Assembly (NCBI GenBank): GCA_946480465.1
Contig: CAMLJY010000051.1
Span: 1-46,872 of the forward strand
Direction of reading: 5' to 3'
DNA: 46,872 nucleotides
Source: an uncultured Burkholderiales bacterium
GTDB taxonomy: Bacteria; Pseudomonadota; Gammaproteobacteria; Burkholderiales; Burkholderiaceae
Made by a program: the position numbers and the translations under genes. The notes beneath the pieces were generated by a model, which saw only the letters and a program-made list of their open reading frames with translations, had not been told where the DNA came from and searched no databases. Position 1 is the stretch's first letter, and each line of letters begins with the position of its first letter. Positions 37,803 to 46,870 of this stretch are shown piece by piece.

Positions 37803-39776
37803 TCAAAAGGCCCAGCTTGCCAGTTCGAACAGGTCGAACCCGCTGCTGCGGCCACCGAGGCACTGGGCCAGGAAGTCTTCGACCTTGCGGTAGTAGCGCA
37901 GCCGGCTGGACCAGTGTTGGAGGTCGTGCCCTTCCCGCTTGAAGACCACGTACTCCACCGATTTGCCGGCCTGCCGCAGCGCCCGCACCATGCGCTCGGC
38001 CTGGTCGAGCTTCACTCGGGAGTCGTGCACGCCATGCATCAGCAGCACCGGCGCGGTCACGGCGGAGGCGCGGTACAGCGGCGACTTCGCATCCATCCGG
38101 GCGCGCTCGGCGGGTTTCGCCGGGTCTCCCGCAAATCGGTGCCACCGGTACAGGTCCAGTTCCCAGTGCGCGGGGGCGGTTTCGACCAGGCGCGCCAGGT
38201 CGGTGGGCGCAGAGAGGGCCACGGCGCAGGCGAAGCGGTCTGGTGAGAAGCTCGCGCCTACCAGGGCTTGGTAGCCGCCGTAGCTGGCACCGGCGATCGC
38301 CAGCCTGGCGGGGTCGGCGATGCCCTGCGCCACCAGCCAGTCCGCGCCGTCCAGCACGTCTTCGTGCATCTTGCCGGCCAGCTCGCCGATGCCGCGGTCG
38401 AGGAAGGCGCGGCCGTAGCCGGTGGAGCCGCGGAAGTTCAGCTGCAGCACGGCGTACCCGCGGTTCGCGAGGAAGGTCGCCTCGGGCGATTCGCCCCAAT
38501 GGTCGCGGCTCCAGGGGCCGCCGTGCACCAGCATCACGGCGGGCAGGCGGCGAGCGATGACACCGAATGGAAGCGTCAGGTAACCGTGCAATGGCAGGCC
38601 GTCGCGGCTGATGAGCGTGATCGGCCGCTGCTCGGGAAGCGGGCTCACGCGGTTCAACAGGCCGCGCAGCGTCTCGCCCAGCACGGTGTGCTTGCCTTCG
38701 GCCAAGTCCAGCAGCACGGTCTCGCCGCCTTGCGCATGGGTCAGCTGGCCCAGTACGTGCCGGCCGTCGTTCGACTGCGCCCTGGGCACGAAACCACCGT
38801 TGCGGCCCGCCAGCAGGCCTCGAACCGCCGCGCCCAGGCGCTCGTCGAAGAACACGTGGGCGGGATGGTCCGGTTGGTACCAGGCCATCAGCGGCCGGTC
38901 CTGATCCGGGCTCATCAGCACGCCGGACAGGTCGACGCGCGGATCTTCGAAGACCACGCTTTCCTGGCCGCTGTCCAGGTTCAGCCGCACCAGCGCGATC
39001 TTGTCGCGCGATCGGTTCGACAGTGCCCACGCGGTGGCAGAGTTCGCCGGCACCGACAGAATGCGCACGCTTTCCAGCAGGTTCCATGAGAACGCCTGCG
39101 TCCACGCACCGTCCGGGCGGGCGGCCGGCCGTTCCAGGGCCGTGCTGTCGCCACTGCGCCGCGTGCGGCCAACCAGGCGGCCTTCCGCGTCGAGGATCCA
39201 GTCCCGCACGTTGCCCGGGTTCTGCGCCACCAGCGCCATGCCGCCCGGGCTGGGCGCCCGCCGGTACAGGTCGAACACCTTCGGATCGCGCTTGTTCGAC
39301 GCAATCAGCAGATCCGGGCTGCCGCGGAGCCGCCCTTGCTCGTGCAGGTAGGAGATGCGGCCGGGGAATGGCGTCAGGTCCTGCAGCGGCGCATCCGGCC
39401 GACGGGTGTCCAGCGCCAGGACGCGCAGCTCTTCCTCGCCGCCGAGGCTGGCTTGCAGCAGCAGGGTCGTGCTGTCCTCCGCCCAGATGAGTTCAGCGCT
39501 GCCCTTGAGCACCAGGCGCTGTTCGCCGCTGTCGAGGTTCTTGATGAACACGCCGGGCCCGAGACCCGCGCGAGCGAGCCACGCCAGCCGTCGGCCGTCC
39601 GGCGACAGCTGGTACGCGCCATTGCCATCGAGGTTGGCGGCAAAGCTGCGCACCGGCACCAGCGGCGGCAGTTCGCCGCCGGCCAGGCTGGGATGGCGCG
39701 GCTGCTGGGCGCAGGCGGTGAGCAGCGCAAGGGCGCATGTCGCGAGGAGCGCCCTGAACAGGAATGGGATGGACAT
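37803..39776 (-). CDS. Prolyl-oligopeptidase-family (S9) lipoprotein
   Basis: A 657-residue protein. A lipoprotein signal peptide ends in LLTAC with Cys22 as the lipidation site, so the enzyme is probably anchored in the outer or inner membrane facing the periplasm. An N-terminal beta-propeller (repeated DSGQESVVFEDPRV-style blades) precedes an alpha/beta-hydrolase domain with Ser498 in GASYGGYQ, Asp in MHGVHDSRV and His in KREGHDLQHW. Such enzymes cleave peptides after Pro or act as acylaminoacyl peptidases. The ATG at 39776 is preferred; a TTG six codons earlier lacks a signal-peptide start. The gene is only 8 bases downstream of a thioredoxin fragment ORF. Confidence 0.92.
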   Translation of the reverse strand: MSIPFLFRALLATCALALLTACAQQPRHPSLAGGELPPLVPVRSFAANLDGNGAYQLSPDGRRLAWLARAGLGPGVFIKNLDSGEQRLVLKGSAELIWAEDSTTLLLQASLGGEEELRVLALDTRRPDAPLQDLTPFPGRISYLHEQGRLRGSPDLLIASNKRDPKVFDLYRRAPSPGGMALVAQNPGNVRDWILDAEGRLVGRTRRSGDSTALERPAARPDGAWTQAFSWNLLESVRILSVPANSATAWALSNRSRDKIALVRLNLDSGQESVVFEDPRVDLSGVLMSPDQDRPLMAWYQPDHPAHVFFDERLGAAVRGLLAGRNGGFVPRAQSNDGRHVLGQLTHAQGGETVLLDLAEGKHTVLGETLRGLLNRVSPLPEQRPITLISRDGLPLHGYLTLPFGVIARRLPAVMLVHGGPWSRDHWGESPEATFLANRGYAVLQLNFRGSTGYGRAFLDRGIGELAGKMHEDVLDGADWLVAQGIADPARLAIAGASYGGYQALVGASFSPDRFACAVALSAPTDLARLVETAPAHWELDLYRWHRFAGDPAKPAERARMDAKSPLYRASAVTAPVLLMHGVHDSRVKLDQAERMVRALRQAGKSVEYVVFKREGHDLQHWSSRLRYYRKVEDFLAQCLGGRSSGFDLFELASWAF

Positions 39777-39784
39777 GAATCGTC

Positions 39785-39946
39785 CTAGCGCCAAATATCA
39801 ACGGCCCTGCCGCGGTCCCGCAGCCGCTCCGCCCGCTTCTGCACGAAGCGCTCGAACTGCGGTTCCTGCGCGTAGGCGCTGCAGGCCAGCCACTGGGCCA
39901 CGGCCGCGCGGCCCCGCGCCGGCAGCCGATGGGTATTGATCGACAT
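39785..39946 (-). pseudogene. Fragment copy of a thioredoxin-protein C-terminus (possibly still translated)
   Basis: This 53-codon ORF ends AYAQEPQFERFVQKRAERLR, then DRGRAVDIWR. Its last 33 residues match 25 of the last 33 residues of the double-thioredoxin protein at 45610-46668, and the DNA is also similar (for example ctgcacgaagcgct). The thioredoxin folds themselves are missing. Yet it keeps an ATG at 39946 with GGAGG four bases upstream, so a short peptide may still be made. It is most easily explained as the remnant of a second thioredoxin gene that once stood before the peptidase, by analogy with the intact copy. Confidence 0.7.
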
Positions 39947-40295
39947 GAATCCTCCGATGAAACCCGAAAACACCGGGGGCGGATTCTGCGGGCTGGGGGC
40001 GGCGCACCGCACCGCGGGATCAGGGGATGGCGGCCGGTCTGTCCCGATGAAGCGCGCAGTTCAGGGCGCGGCCAGTGTCCCGGCCAGCGCGGTCGTGACT
40101 TCCGTCGTCACCTCGGCCATCAGCGCGTGCACCGGGCACGCGGACCTTCGCCTCGGCGGCGGCTCCTACACTGAGCTCGCTCGTCGCGCTACTCCACACA
40201 TGCCAGCTCCTTGCTTCAGACCGACCGCATTCGATTTGCAATGGCTCCATGTGCAATGCCGCGCGGGGACGGCGCAGCGCAGAGCAGGCTGATCG
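39947..40295. other. Intergenic region without a recognisable gene
   Basis: About 350 bases separate the divergent thioredoxin fragment and paralogue B. Short open frames exist on both strands but none has a ribosome site or recognisable protein. No GG-N10-GC element with good flanks was found. It could hold decayed remains of the lost thioredoxin gene, but I could not align any. Confidence 0.5.
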
Positions 40296-40970
40296 TTGGT
40301 CTCGAAGAAGAAGCCGGTGCGCCGCAGACCCGCGGCGCGGCAGAAGGCTCCAGCGTCTGCTCCGCAGGCAATCCCCAGATCCGGTTGGACAGGGGCGCTG
40401 TCGGCGGACCGGTCAAGCTGGCAGAACCTGGACAAGCCGGAACATCCGCTGTGGGTCGCCGTCACGCTGCTGGTGCCTGGCGTGGCCGTGCTTTTGATGT
40501 TGCTTCCGGTGGGCCTCGGCATCGAACTGTGGGGCGCCATTGCGGCTTGGCTGAAGGGCCTGGCCTACCGGCCCTCTTCGATGTGGACCGAACCGTCCGT
40601 TCCCCATGTCGTCGCGTTGATCATGGGCATGGGCGCCGCGATCGGCGTCCCTCTGCTGGGACTGGCGCATTTCACCTGCTTCGAGTTCGATGGCACGACG
40701 CGAGTGTTGCGCTACAGGACGCGGAGACTTTGGTTCAAGTCCAGCATGAAGGTGGTGCCGTTCGAGGCCATCCTGTCGGTGCGCCCCGTGTTGATGCGAC
40801 CGTTCGATGTCGACGGACACTTCGAGGTGGAGTTGCAGTTGCCAGGCGAAGGCCGGCGCAGCGTTCAACTGGGAAACTGGATTCCCATCGCGGATTTGCG
40901 CGCACACGCTGCCTGGCTGAGCACCGTCCTTCACGATCGTGTGCAGCCAACGCTGCAGCATGACTGCTAG
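40296..40970 (+). CDS. Two-TM protein of an unrecognised family, paralogue B
   Basis: A 224-residue paralogue of the minus-strand gene at 37041. The C-terminal half matches closely (FTCFEFDGTTRVLRYRTRR, PFEAILSVRPVLMRPF, DVDGHFEVELQ, HAAWLSTVLHDRVQPTLQHD), while the N-terminus is longer and very basic (MVSKKKPVRRRPAARQK). Membrane segments are at about 52-75 and 105-125. It begins with TTG at 40296 and has a weak AGCAGG ribosome site. Its stop overlaps the last codon of the PEP-CTERM protein gene on the other strand (40967-40970). The two copies face opposite ways around the peptidase gene, an inverted duplication. Confidence 0.75.
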   Translation: MVSKKKPVRRRPAARQKAPASAPQAIPRSGWTGALSADRSSWQNLDKPEHPLWVAVTLLVPGVAVLLMLLPVGLGIELWGAIAAWLKGLAYRPSSMWTEPSVPHVVALIMGMGAAIGVPLLGLAHFTCFEFDGTTRVLRYRTRRLWFKSSMKVVPFEAILSVRPVLMRPFDVDGHFEVELQLPGEGRRSVQLGNWIPIADLRAHAAWLSTVLHDRVQPTLQHDC

Positions 40971-43843
40971 GGCCTGTTAACGCTACGGAGGGTCGGCGCG
41001 CCGCCACGCCGGCGGCGCGCCCGCGCCATCCATGCCGCCGCGCCGGCGGTGACGAGCAGCAGCCATTCCTCGGGTTCAGGCGTGGCGCTGACGCTCAAGG
41101 GGTTGTGCGGCGTGGGCAGCTGTTCGGCGCCCTGCTCGTGGGCGCGGTCGAACCGGTCGCCGCCCTGCTCTGCCTGTGCCAGGGCGCGCTGCTGCTCGTC
41201 GTTGACGAGCACGATCATCGAGGAATAGGGCGTGACCACATCATGGGTGCGGGCCAGCGCATGCAGCTTGTCGAGTTGTGCCGGCGCGTTCGCGCGGGCG
41301 TGCCGCGCGGCGTCGGCGATGAACAGGCGGGTGGCGATGGCGGCGAACGCGGGGTCGTTGGCCGGTGGCGCGCTGCCGTCCGCCCGCATGCCGGCCACCA
41401 GGTCGGCCGGCTGGTCGGTCCCCCGGTCGGCCACGCGGTCGCTCACGACCGAGAACGCATAGCCATCGCGCCGCATCAAGAAGCCCGGCGCCGACTGCTG
41501 CAGGTTCGCAAAGTGCCGCCACGCCTCGTGCAGGCCAGTGAAGGACGAGCCGCCGCTGGACTGCACGGCCCGCAGGGTGGCGTCGTCGTACACGGGCGAC
41601 AGCGCGCCGCCCAAATGCACGAAGCTGAGCATGCCGCTGCGCGGCAGGATCTCCGGCGGACGGGCCGACAGGTCGAAGGCGCCGGCGTCGGTCAGCACCA
41701 GGGTGAGGTCCTGCCCGATGTTTGCGTGCTGCCTCGCCTGGCTCAACAAGTCCCCCACTTTTCCGCCGCCCATGGCGGTCACCGCCATGCCCTCGTCGAG
41801 GCGCTCCAGCGGGACGAGCAGCGGCTGCTGCGGCCCCATGGCCTCGGTGGTGGTGAGCAGCACCGAGACGGTGTTGCCCGCCATCGCGCGACGGGCCTCG
41901 CGCAGCGACGCCAGCACGGCCTCCCGGTGCGCCGCCATGGACCGGCTGCGGTCGACCACCAGCAGGATGTTCCTGCCGCGCGGGGCGGCGACGTCTGCAT
42001 CGGCAAGGCGCGCGACCACGGCCTGGCCCGTGCCTTCGAGATGGAAGGCATGGGCCGCCGGCGCGGCCGGCTGCGGGCCGGGCAGGTCCACCGGCCACCA
42101 GTGCACGCCGTCGCTGGGGCAGGGGCCGAAGTCGCAGCTGCGCCGGGTGTCGCGGTCGAAGCCCACGTTGCGCTTCTCGGCCAGCAGCGGCAGCGGCCAG
42201 CTGCGGCGGCCGTCGGCCTGCGGGGTGGCCAGCGCGGTGTATTGCAGGCGCAGGTAGAGCTGTTGCGCGGCGGGGCTGCCCGCGGTGCCGGCACCACGCC
42301 GCGAACCGGGCCGCGGCGGGACCGGGAACGCGCGCAGCCGGTATTGGCGCGGCCCCACCTGTTCCAGCAGCGCGGGGTCGACGCGCCGGTTTACCTCGGC
42401 CTTGTAGACCCGCTGCGCGGCGCCCCGCGGCGACAGCTGGTGCGCCAGCATCGAGTCGGGCGAATTGCCCAGCCACAGGCCGGTGATGGCGGCGCTTTCC
42501 GGCAGCGAGAACAGGTAGAAGATTTCCTGCTGCTCGGTGGTGAGGTTGACGTAGGTCTCATCGAGGGTGATGCGCGCCAGGCCCCCGCCCTGCGGCTCGA
42601 CCCGCACGCGCTGCTCGGCCACCCGCACCTTGCGCTGGTCGATGTTGATCAGGCCCGCTTCGCGCTCGTCGCTGTCGTGCGTGGCCGACAGGGCCCGGGC
42701 GATGGCGCTGCGCTCGCCGCGCTGGATGGGCGTGTCGAAGTAACGCTCATACAGCTCGGCCGCACGCGCGCTGTCCGCCGCCATGCTGGCGCCGTCGTAC
42801 AGCAGCGGCCTGGCCAGCGCGTTGAACGCCGCTTGCGGCCAGGCGGCCACTGGCGGGGGCAGGCCGAGCAGCTGCTCGTACAGGTTGGCGATGCCGCGGG
42901 ACTCGGCTTCGGACGAGGCGTAGCGGTAAGGCGCCAGGTAGGCGTTGAGCAGGCCTGCCCGCAGCGCCGGCTGCAGGGCCTCGAATTCAGCCGCCGCCAT
43001 CGGTTTGGAGGCGTCGGCCAGCCGGGCAAACGCCGCCTGCTGGGGCTGGTGGTTGACGACAGCCCACACCCCGGCCAGCAGCGCCAGCGTTGATGCCAGC
43101 ACCGCGGCGCGCCCGGCCGGGCGCAAGGGTCCGCCGTCCCAGGCCCGCACGCCGGCGCGCCAGCCGGCCACGGCCATGCAGGGTGGCATGGCCAGCAGGC
43201 TGGCGGCGGTCGCGAGCAGCAGCGGAGCGGCCGCCAGGACGAAGAACAACACACCGGGGCTCTGCAGCGCCGCAGACAGCGCACGGCCCCAGGTCGTCGG
43301 ATTGACCGCTTCCGCGGCCCCGCGCAGCACCAGCGGCAGCCAGGCCAGCGTGGACAGTATTCCGGCATAGGCGGCGACCAGGATGAAGCAGGTGGCGCCC
43401 ACCAGCTTCAGGGCATGCCAGGCCGCCGTGCGTGGCGGGGTGCGCAGCAGCGCGTCCACGCCGAGGATGAGCCAGCCGGCCACTAGCATGACGAGCCATT
43501 GGCCCACGGCCGGCGTCACTTCGCGCATCGCGACCAGGCGGTAAAGACACAGGCTGAAGAGCGGCGCCTCCACCGCGAAGAAGAACAAGGCCAGCGCGTG
43601 CGGCCGGCCGTGCAGCCGCTTCCAGGCCCACACGATGCTGGCCCAGGGCACGGCGATCCAGGCCAGCAGGATGGCCACGTAGTCGGCGGGAGCGTCTTCC
43701 CGCCACCACGCTCCGAGCAGGCCGAGCACTTCAGGAATTAGTGGCAGCGTGGCGCAGATGAACGCCACGTTCCAGCACCAGAACAGGACCACGGCGCATT
43801 TCAGCGCCGCAGCGGCAACGAGGCGGGACAAGGGCACTTTCAT
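40967..43843 (-). CDS. PEP-CTERM integral membrane protein with VIT and VWA domains (TIGR02921-like)
   Basis: A 958-residue protein. About six hydrophobic segments fill the first 310 residues. A VIT domain follows (about 455-600; QRKVRVAEQRVRVEPQGGG, ETYVNLTTEQQEIFYLF), then a VWA domain with MIDAS DRSRS (Asp631). The C-terminus has a PEP-CTERM sorting tail: TPEPEEWLL at 921-929, a hydrophobic helix and an Arg cluster ARARRRRG. The exosortase next door (ATGA overlap at 43843) is therefore its likely processing enzyme, cutting at the PEP motif. I recall this domain set as the PEP-CTERM integral membrane family. Function beyond this is unknown; VIT/VWA proteins often bind metal-dependent protein partners. 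Confidence 0.88.
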   Translation of the reverse strand: MKVPLSRLVAAAALKCAVVLFWCWNVAFICATLPLIPEVLGLLGAWWREDAPADYVAILLAWIAVPWASIVWAWKRLHGRPHALALFFFAVEAPLFSLCLYRLVAMREVTPAVGQWLVMLVAGWLILGVDALLRTPPRTAAWHALKLVGATCFILVAAYAGILSTLAWLPLVLRGAAEAVNPTTWGRALSAALQSPGVLFFVLAAAPLLLATAASLLAMPPCMAVAGWRAGVRAWDGGPLRPAGRAAVLASTLALLAGVWAVVNHQPQQAAFARLADASKPMAAAEFEALQPALRAGLLNAYLAPYRYASSEAESRGIANLYEQLLGLPPPVAAWPQAAFNALARPLLYDGASMAADSARAAELYERYFDTPIQRGERSAIARALSATHDSDEREAGLINIDQRKVRVAEQRVRVEPQGGGLARITLDETYVNLTTEQQEIFYLFSLPESAAITGLWLGNSPDSMLAHQLSPRGAAQRVYKAEVNRRVDPALLEQVGPRQYRLRAFPVPPRPGSRRGAGTAGSPAAQQLYLRLQYTALATPQADGRRSWPLPLLAEKRNVGFDRDTRRSCDFGPCPSDGVHWWPVDLPGPQPAAPAAHAFHLEGTGQAVVARLADADVAAPRGRNILLVVDRSRSMAAHREAVLASLREARRAMAGNTVSVLLTTTEAMGPQQPLLVPLERLDEGMAVTAMGGGKVGDLLSQARQHANIGQDLTLVLTDAGAFDLSARPPEILPRSGMLSFVHLGGALSPVYDDATLRAVQSSGGSSFTGLHEAWRHFANLQQSAPGFLMRRDGYAFSVVSDRVADRGTDQPADLVAGMRADGSAPPANDPAFAAIATRLFIADAARHARANAPAQLDKLHALARTHDVVTPYSSMIVLVNDEQQRALAQAEQGGDRFDRAHEQGAEQLPTPHNPLSVSATPEPEEWLLLVTAGAAAWMARARRRRGGAPTLRSVNRP

Positions 43844-45387
43844 CGGGAGGGCTCTTCGGGTTGATGGGCCACGACACGGCGCACGGCCTCTTGCAGATCC
43901 CGCAGGTCCTGCAAGTCCTGCAAGTCCGGCGTGTCGGACGCGGCCAAGGGGCTGTCGACGACCAGGGTGACGAGGGACCAGCGTTCGCCGGGCCGCAGCA
44001 GCTGCGACCACAGCCGCGCGCCCAGGTCCGGCAGCACCCGGTCACCCGACTGGAACCAAGTGACGGCGGCCTGGCGCCCGGACTGCATCGCCATGACGCG
44101 GAACTCGCCGTGGCGCGAACGCATGCGTTCCAGCTTCTCGATGCGCGCGCCTTGCGCCAGCAGGCACAGCTCCGGCGCATGGTGGGCGCGCCAGTCGCTG
44201 CTTTGCACCACCAGCAGGCTGCCGCGCACGCCGTGGCGGTCGAAGCGCTGCTTTTCGGCGATGGCGGCGTGGCGGCCCAGCAGCAGGTCGTTCTCGAGGT
44301 TGGACAGCGCGATCGGCTCGGCCTGGAATTCGGCCGGCCAGGCCAGCGCCCGCACGCGCTCTGGTTGCACGGGGCGGTGGGCTGGCGCCGCCGGCAGCAG
44401 CGCCAGGCCGGCGATGCAGGCCGCCAGCGCGGCCAACTGCCGCGGCGATGGGGGTGGCGAAGGGGCGCGGGTTGCGCGCGGCGCCGGGCGAGCCGGGCCG
44501 TGGCAAAGCAGCCACTGCACCGACGCGACCACCGCCAGCGCCAGCAGCCCCAGCGAGGCGTGGGCCATGTCGGCCAGCAGCGGCGGTGCGTGGTGGTGCA
44601 GCGCCAGCACCAGGCTGGCCACCCGCAGGGCGTTGAAGCCCACGGCGGCCGCGGCGCCCAGTCCACCGGCCAGCAGCCAGCGCCATACCGGCGCCTGCGG
44701 CCAGACCAGGCGGGCGAACAGCCACAGCGCCGCGGCGTACCACAGCGTGCGCACGCCGCTGCAGGCGCTGGCCACGTCGGCCACGCCGTTCTCGGTGACG
44801 ATGATCGATTCCACTGACACGTTCGGCGCGCCCAGCGCCTGCAGCAGCGGCGCCACCGCCTGGGCCGTCCACAGCCGCAGCGGCAGCCCGAGGTGCGCAT
44901 CCACGTGCGTCTGTACCGGCAGGCACAACAGCAGCGCCGCCAGCCGCGCCAGGCGGCGCGGCCCTTCCCGTTCGCAGGCGCTGCAGGCGCTCAGGGCGCA
45001 GAGCATCAGCAAGGCCGCGGCGGCGTGGATGGCGTGCACGTCGGTCGCCAGCCGGGCGAGCGCGGCCATGGCCACGCTGGCCGCGGCCAGCGGCCAGGCG
45101 TGGGCATGGACCCGCGGCGAAGCCGGCCGGCGCAGGACATCCCACAGCAGCCAGGCGGCCAGGCCGGCCATCACCATCCGCTGCACCTGGTGCGCGGGTT
45201 GCGCCAAGGCGGAGAACATCCAGCGCAGCGCCGGCGCGTTCCCCAGCGCCCAGGCCGCCAGCAGCAGCCAGCGCAGCGCAGGCGAACCGCACCATGGTGC
45301 CGTCCACCGGCGCCGTGCCGCGGCGCCCGCCGGGCAGGCGGGCGGCCGTGCGGGGTCGTCCCGCTGGGCATTCAGGGTTGTTGTCAT
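43840..45387 (-). CDS. Exosortase fused to an EpsI-like C-terminal domain (XrtO-like)
   Basis: A 515-residue membrane enzyme. Multi-pass hydrophobic segments fill residues 35-310 and carry the exosortase triad: Cys209 in ACSGVRTLW, Arg255 in FNALRV and His276 in DMAHASLG. Residues about 340-500 resemble EpsI-type domains found with exosortases (HHAPELCLLAQG, AVTWFQSGDRVL). The enzyme should cleave PEP-CTERM tails in the inner membrane, like sortase. The only visible target is the adjacent VIT/VWA protein, coupled by ATGA. The start at 45387 is chosen at MTTTLNAQ; the frame is open further upstream without membrane features. Near the C-terminus a DLQ repeat (DLQDLQDLRDLQ) comes from 9-bp repeats. 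Confidence 0.88.
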   Translation of the reverse strand: MTTTLNAQRDDPARPPACPAGAAARRRWTAPWCGSPALRWLLLAAWALGNAPALRWMFSALAQPAHQVQRMVMAGLAAWLLWDVLRRPASPRVHAHAWPLAAASVAMAALARLATDVHAIHAAAALLMLCALSACSACEREGPRRLARLAALLLCLPVQTHVDAHLGLPLRLWTAQAVAPLLQALGAPNVSVESIIVTENGVADVASACSGVRTLWYAAALWLFARLVWPQAPVWRWLLAGGLGAAAAVGFNALRVASLVLALHHHAPPLLADMAHASLGLLALAVVASVQWLLCHGPARPAPRATRAPSPPPSPRQLAALAACIAGLALLPAAPAHRPVQPERVRALAWPAEFQAEPIALSNLENDLLLGRHAAIAEKQRFDRHGVRGSLLVVQSSDWRAHHAPELCLLAQGARIEKLERMRSRHGEFRVMAMQSGRQAAVTWFQSGDRVLPDLGARLWSQLLRPGERWSLVTLVVDSPLAASDTPDLQDLQDLRDLQEAVRRVVAHQPEEPSR

Positions 45388-45609
45388 CGTCGGTCCGTGG
45401 CCTTGGGGCGGGCCCGGCGGCGAGCCCGGACTCTGCCGGCCTTGCGAGAAGGCGCTGTGAGGGCGGCATGAAGCAGCGGTGAAGCGCCTGGCCAAAGGCC
45501 CCTGGCAAGGGCCCCTCGGCCGTGTCCGGCAGGCGGCGCGCAGTGGACTAAGGATGCGACCCGTGCGGGCCTAACCGCGAAACTGGCCGGGCGTGCGTGG
45601 CGTGGCGCG
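45388..45609. other. Intergenic gap upstream of the exosortase gene
   Basis: This 222-base stretch has GC-rich imperfect palindromes (ggccaaaggcc, gggccc) but no convincing terminator, promoter or gene. It separates the thioredoxin pair from the exosortase operon. Confidence 0.4.
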
Positions 45610-46668
45610 CTAGCGCCACAAATCAACGGCCATGCCCTGCCCCCGCAGCCGCTCCGCCCGCTCCTGCACGAAGCGCTGGAACTGCGGTTCCTGCGCGTAG
45701 GCGCCGCTGGCGACGTAGTCGAAGGCGCTTTCGATGTGGAAGGGGCGCAGTTCGCCTTCGAAGCGGAAGACCTCGCGGCCTTCGGCGTCGAAGAACACCG
45801 CGGTCGGGTACAGCTGGATGCGCAGGTCGCGGGCCCAGCTGCGGCCGTCGGTGCGGCGGCCGTCGGCTGTGGTCAGCGCCGTCGGCGCGCCGGGCAGCAG
45901 GCGGGCCACGTCGACGCGGCGCAGCAGCGCGCGCATCGGCTCGCGCTGGAAGGCTTCCGCATGCATGGCAGCGCAGGGCTGGCAGGACGGCGACTCGAAC
46001 AGCACGGCCAGCGGCCGGCCGCGGCCGGCGCGGGCCAGCTGCGACGGGTCGCGCAGCAGGTAGGGCCGCGGTTTGCCCGGCGGCAGCGCCGGGCCGCCGG
46101 CCTTCGCGTCCAGGTACTCGGCCAGCGACTGCTCGCGGTCGCGCCGCTCGATCACGAAGTCCAGCACGTGGGTCAGCCGCTCCGGCGGCAGGTAGCCGTT
46201 CAGGCGCAGCACCAGGCGGCCGTCGGTCTCGAAGAACAGCAGCGTGGGCGTGAACTGCACGCCGAGGCGACGCGACAGGGCTTTTTCCGTGGCTTCGCTG
46301 CCGTCGATCCAGGTCACCGGGGCGTCGCCCCAGATGTTGATGGCGATGGCGACGAAGTGGCGGCGCGTCTTGTCGGCGATCGGCCCGGGGCCGAAGCTGG
46401 CCTTCATCAAGGCCTTGCAGTAGGGGCAGCCGTCCTGGCCGAAGTACACCATCACACGCTTGCCCTCGCGCGCGGCCTCGGGGATCTCGTCCTTGAAGTC
46501 GAGCAGGCTGTTGGAGAACCAGCGCGGGATGTCGATGGCGTGTGGGGACGCGACGGGCTGGGCTGCCGCCGGCCCGCCCACCAGCAGAGGCGCCAGCGCA
46601 GCCAAGGCCAGCCCGTGCCGCAGCCGTGCCAGCAAGCGCCGTCGGCTGCCGGCGGCCTTCAGTGCCAC
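45610..46668 (-). CDS. Secreted double-thioredoxin-domain protein
   Basis: A 352-residue protein. The signal peptide (RRRLLARLRHGLALAALAPL and on) ends near AAAQ. Two thioredoxin folds follow: the first with CPYC (Cys81, Cys84) and cis-Pro in FTPTLLFF, the second with CQPC (Cys229, Cys232) and cis-Pro in LYPTAVFF. It resembles SoxW-type periplasmic thioredoxins that reduce or exchange disulfides. It starts with GTG at 46668 one base after the stop of the small upstream gene, so the pair is co-translated. The last 33 residues are duplicated in the fragment at 39785. Position upstream of the exosortase may be coincidence. Confidence 0.88.
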   Translation of the reverse strand: MALKAAGSRRRLLARLRHGLALAALAPLLVGGPAAAQPVASPHAIDIPRWFSNSLLDFKDEIPEAAREGKRVMVYFGQDGCPYCKALMKASFGPGPIADKTRRHFVAIAINIWGDAPVTWIDGSEATEKALSRRLGVQFTPTLLFFETDGRLVLRLNGYLPPERLTHVLDFVIERRDREQSLAEYLDAKAGGPALPPGKPRPYLLRDPSQLARAGRGRPLAVLFESPSCQPCAAMHAEAFQREPMRALLRRVDVARLLPGAPTALTTADGRRTDGRSWARDLRIQLYPTAVFFDAEGREVFRFEGELRPFHIESAFDYVASGAYAQEPQFQRFVQERAERLRGQGMAVDLWR

Positions 46669-46669
46669 G

Positions 46670-46870
46670 TCAGGCCGCGAAGGTCGGCGCCTGCCGCAGG
46701 TCGGCGTCGACGTTCATGCGTTCGCTGGCCTGTTCCAGCGCCTGCCACAGGTGCACGGGCATCTGCAGGATCGCGTCGGGGGTCTTGACGCGCGCGATCC
46801 ATGCGGCGATCAGCTCGTGCTGGTGCGGCGTCAGCAGGTCGAGGTGCAGCATTTCGTCGATGGTGGTCAT
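46670..46870 (-). CDS. Small hypothetical protein upstream of the thioredoxin protein
   Basis: A 66-residue protein, MTTIDEMLHLDLLTPHQHEL and on, helical and acidic, ending in QAPTFAA. It carries no domain I recognise. The ATG is only two bases from the window edge, so its ribosome site is not visible and a longer N-terminus cannot be excluded. Its stop is one base from the thioredoxin GTG, which implies translational coupling. Confidence 0.65.
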   Translation of the reverse strand: MTTIDEMLHLDLLTPHQHELIAAWIARVKTPDAILQMPVHLWQALEQASERMNVDADLRQAPTFAA

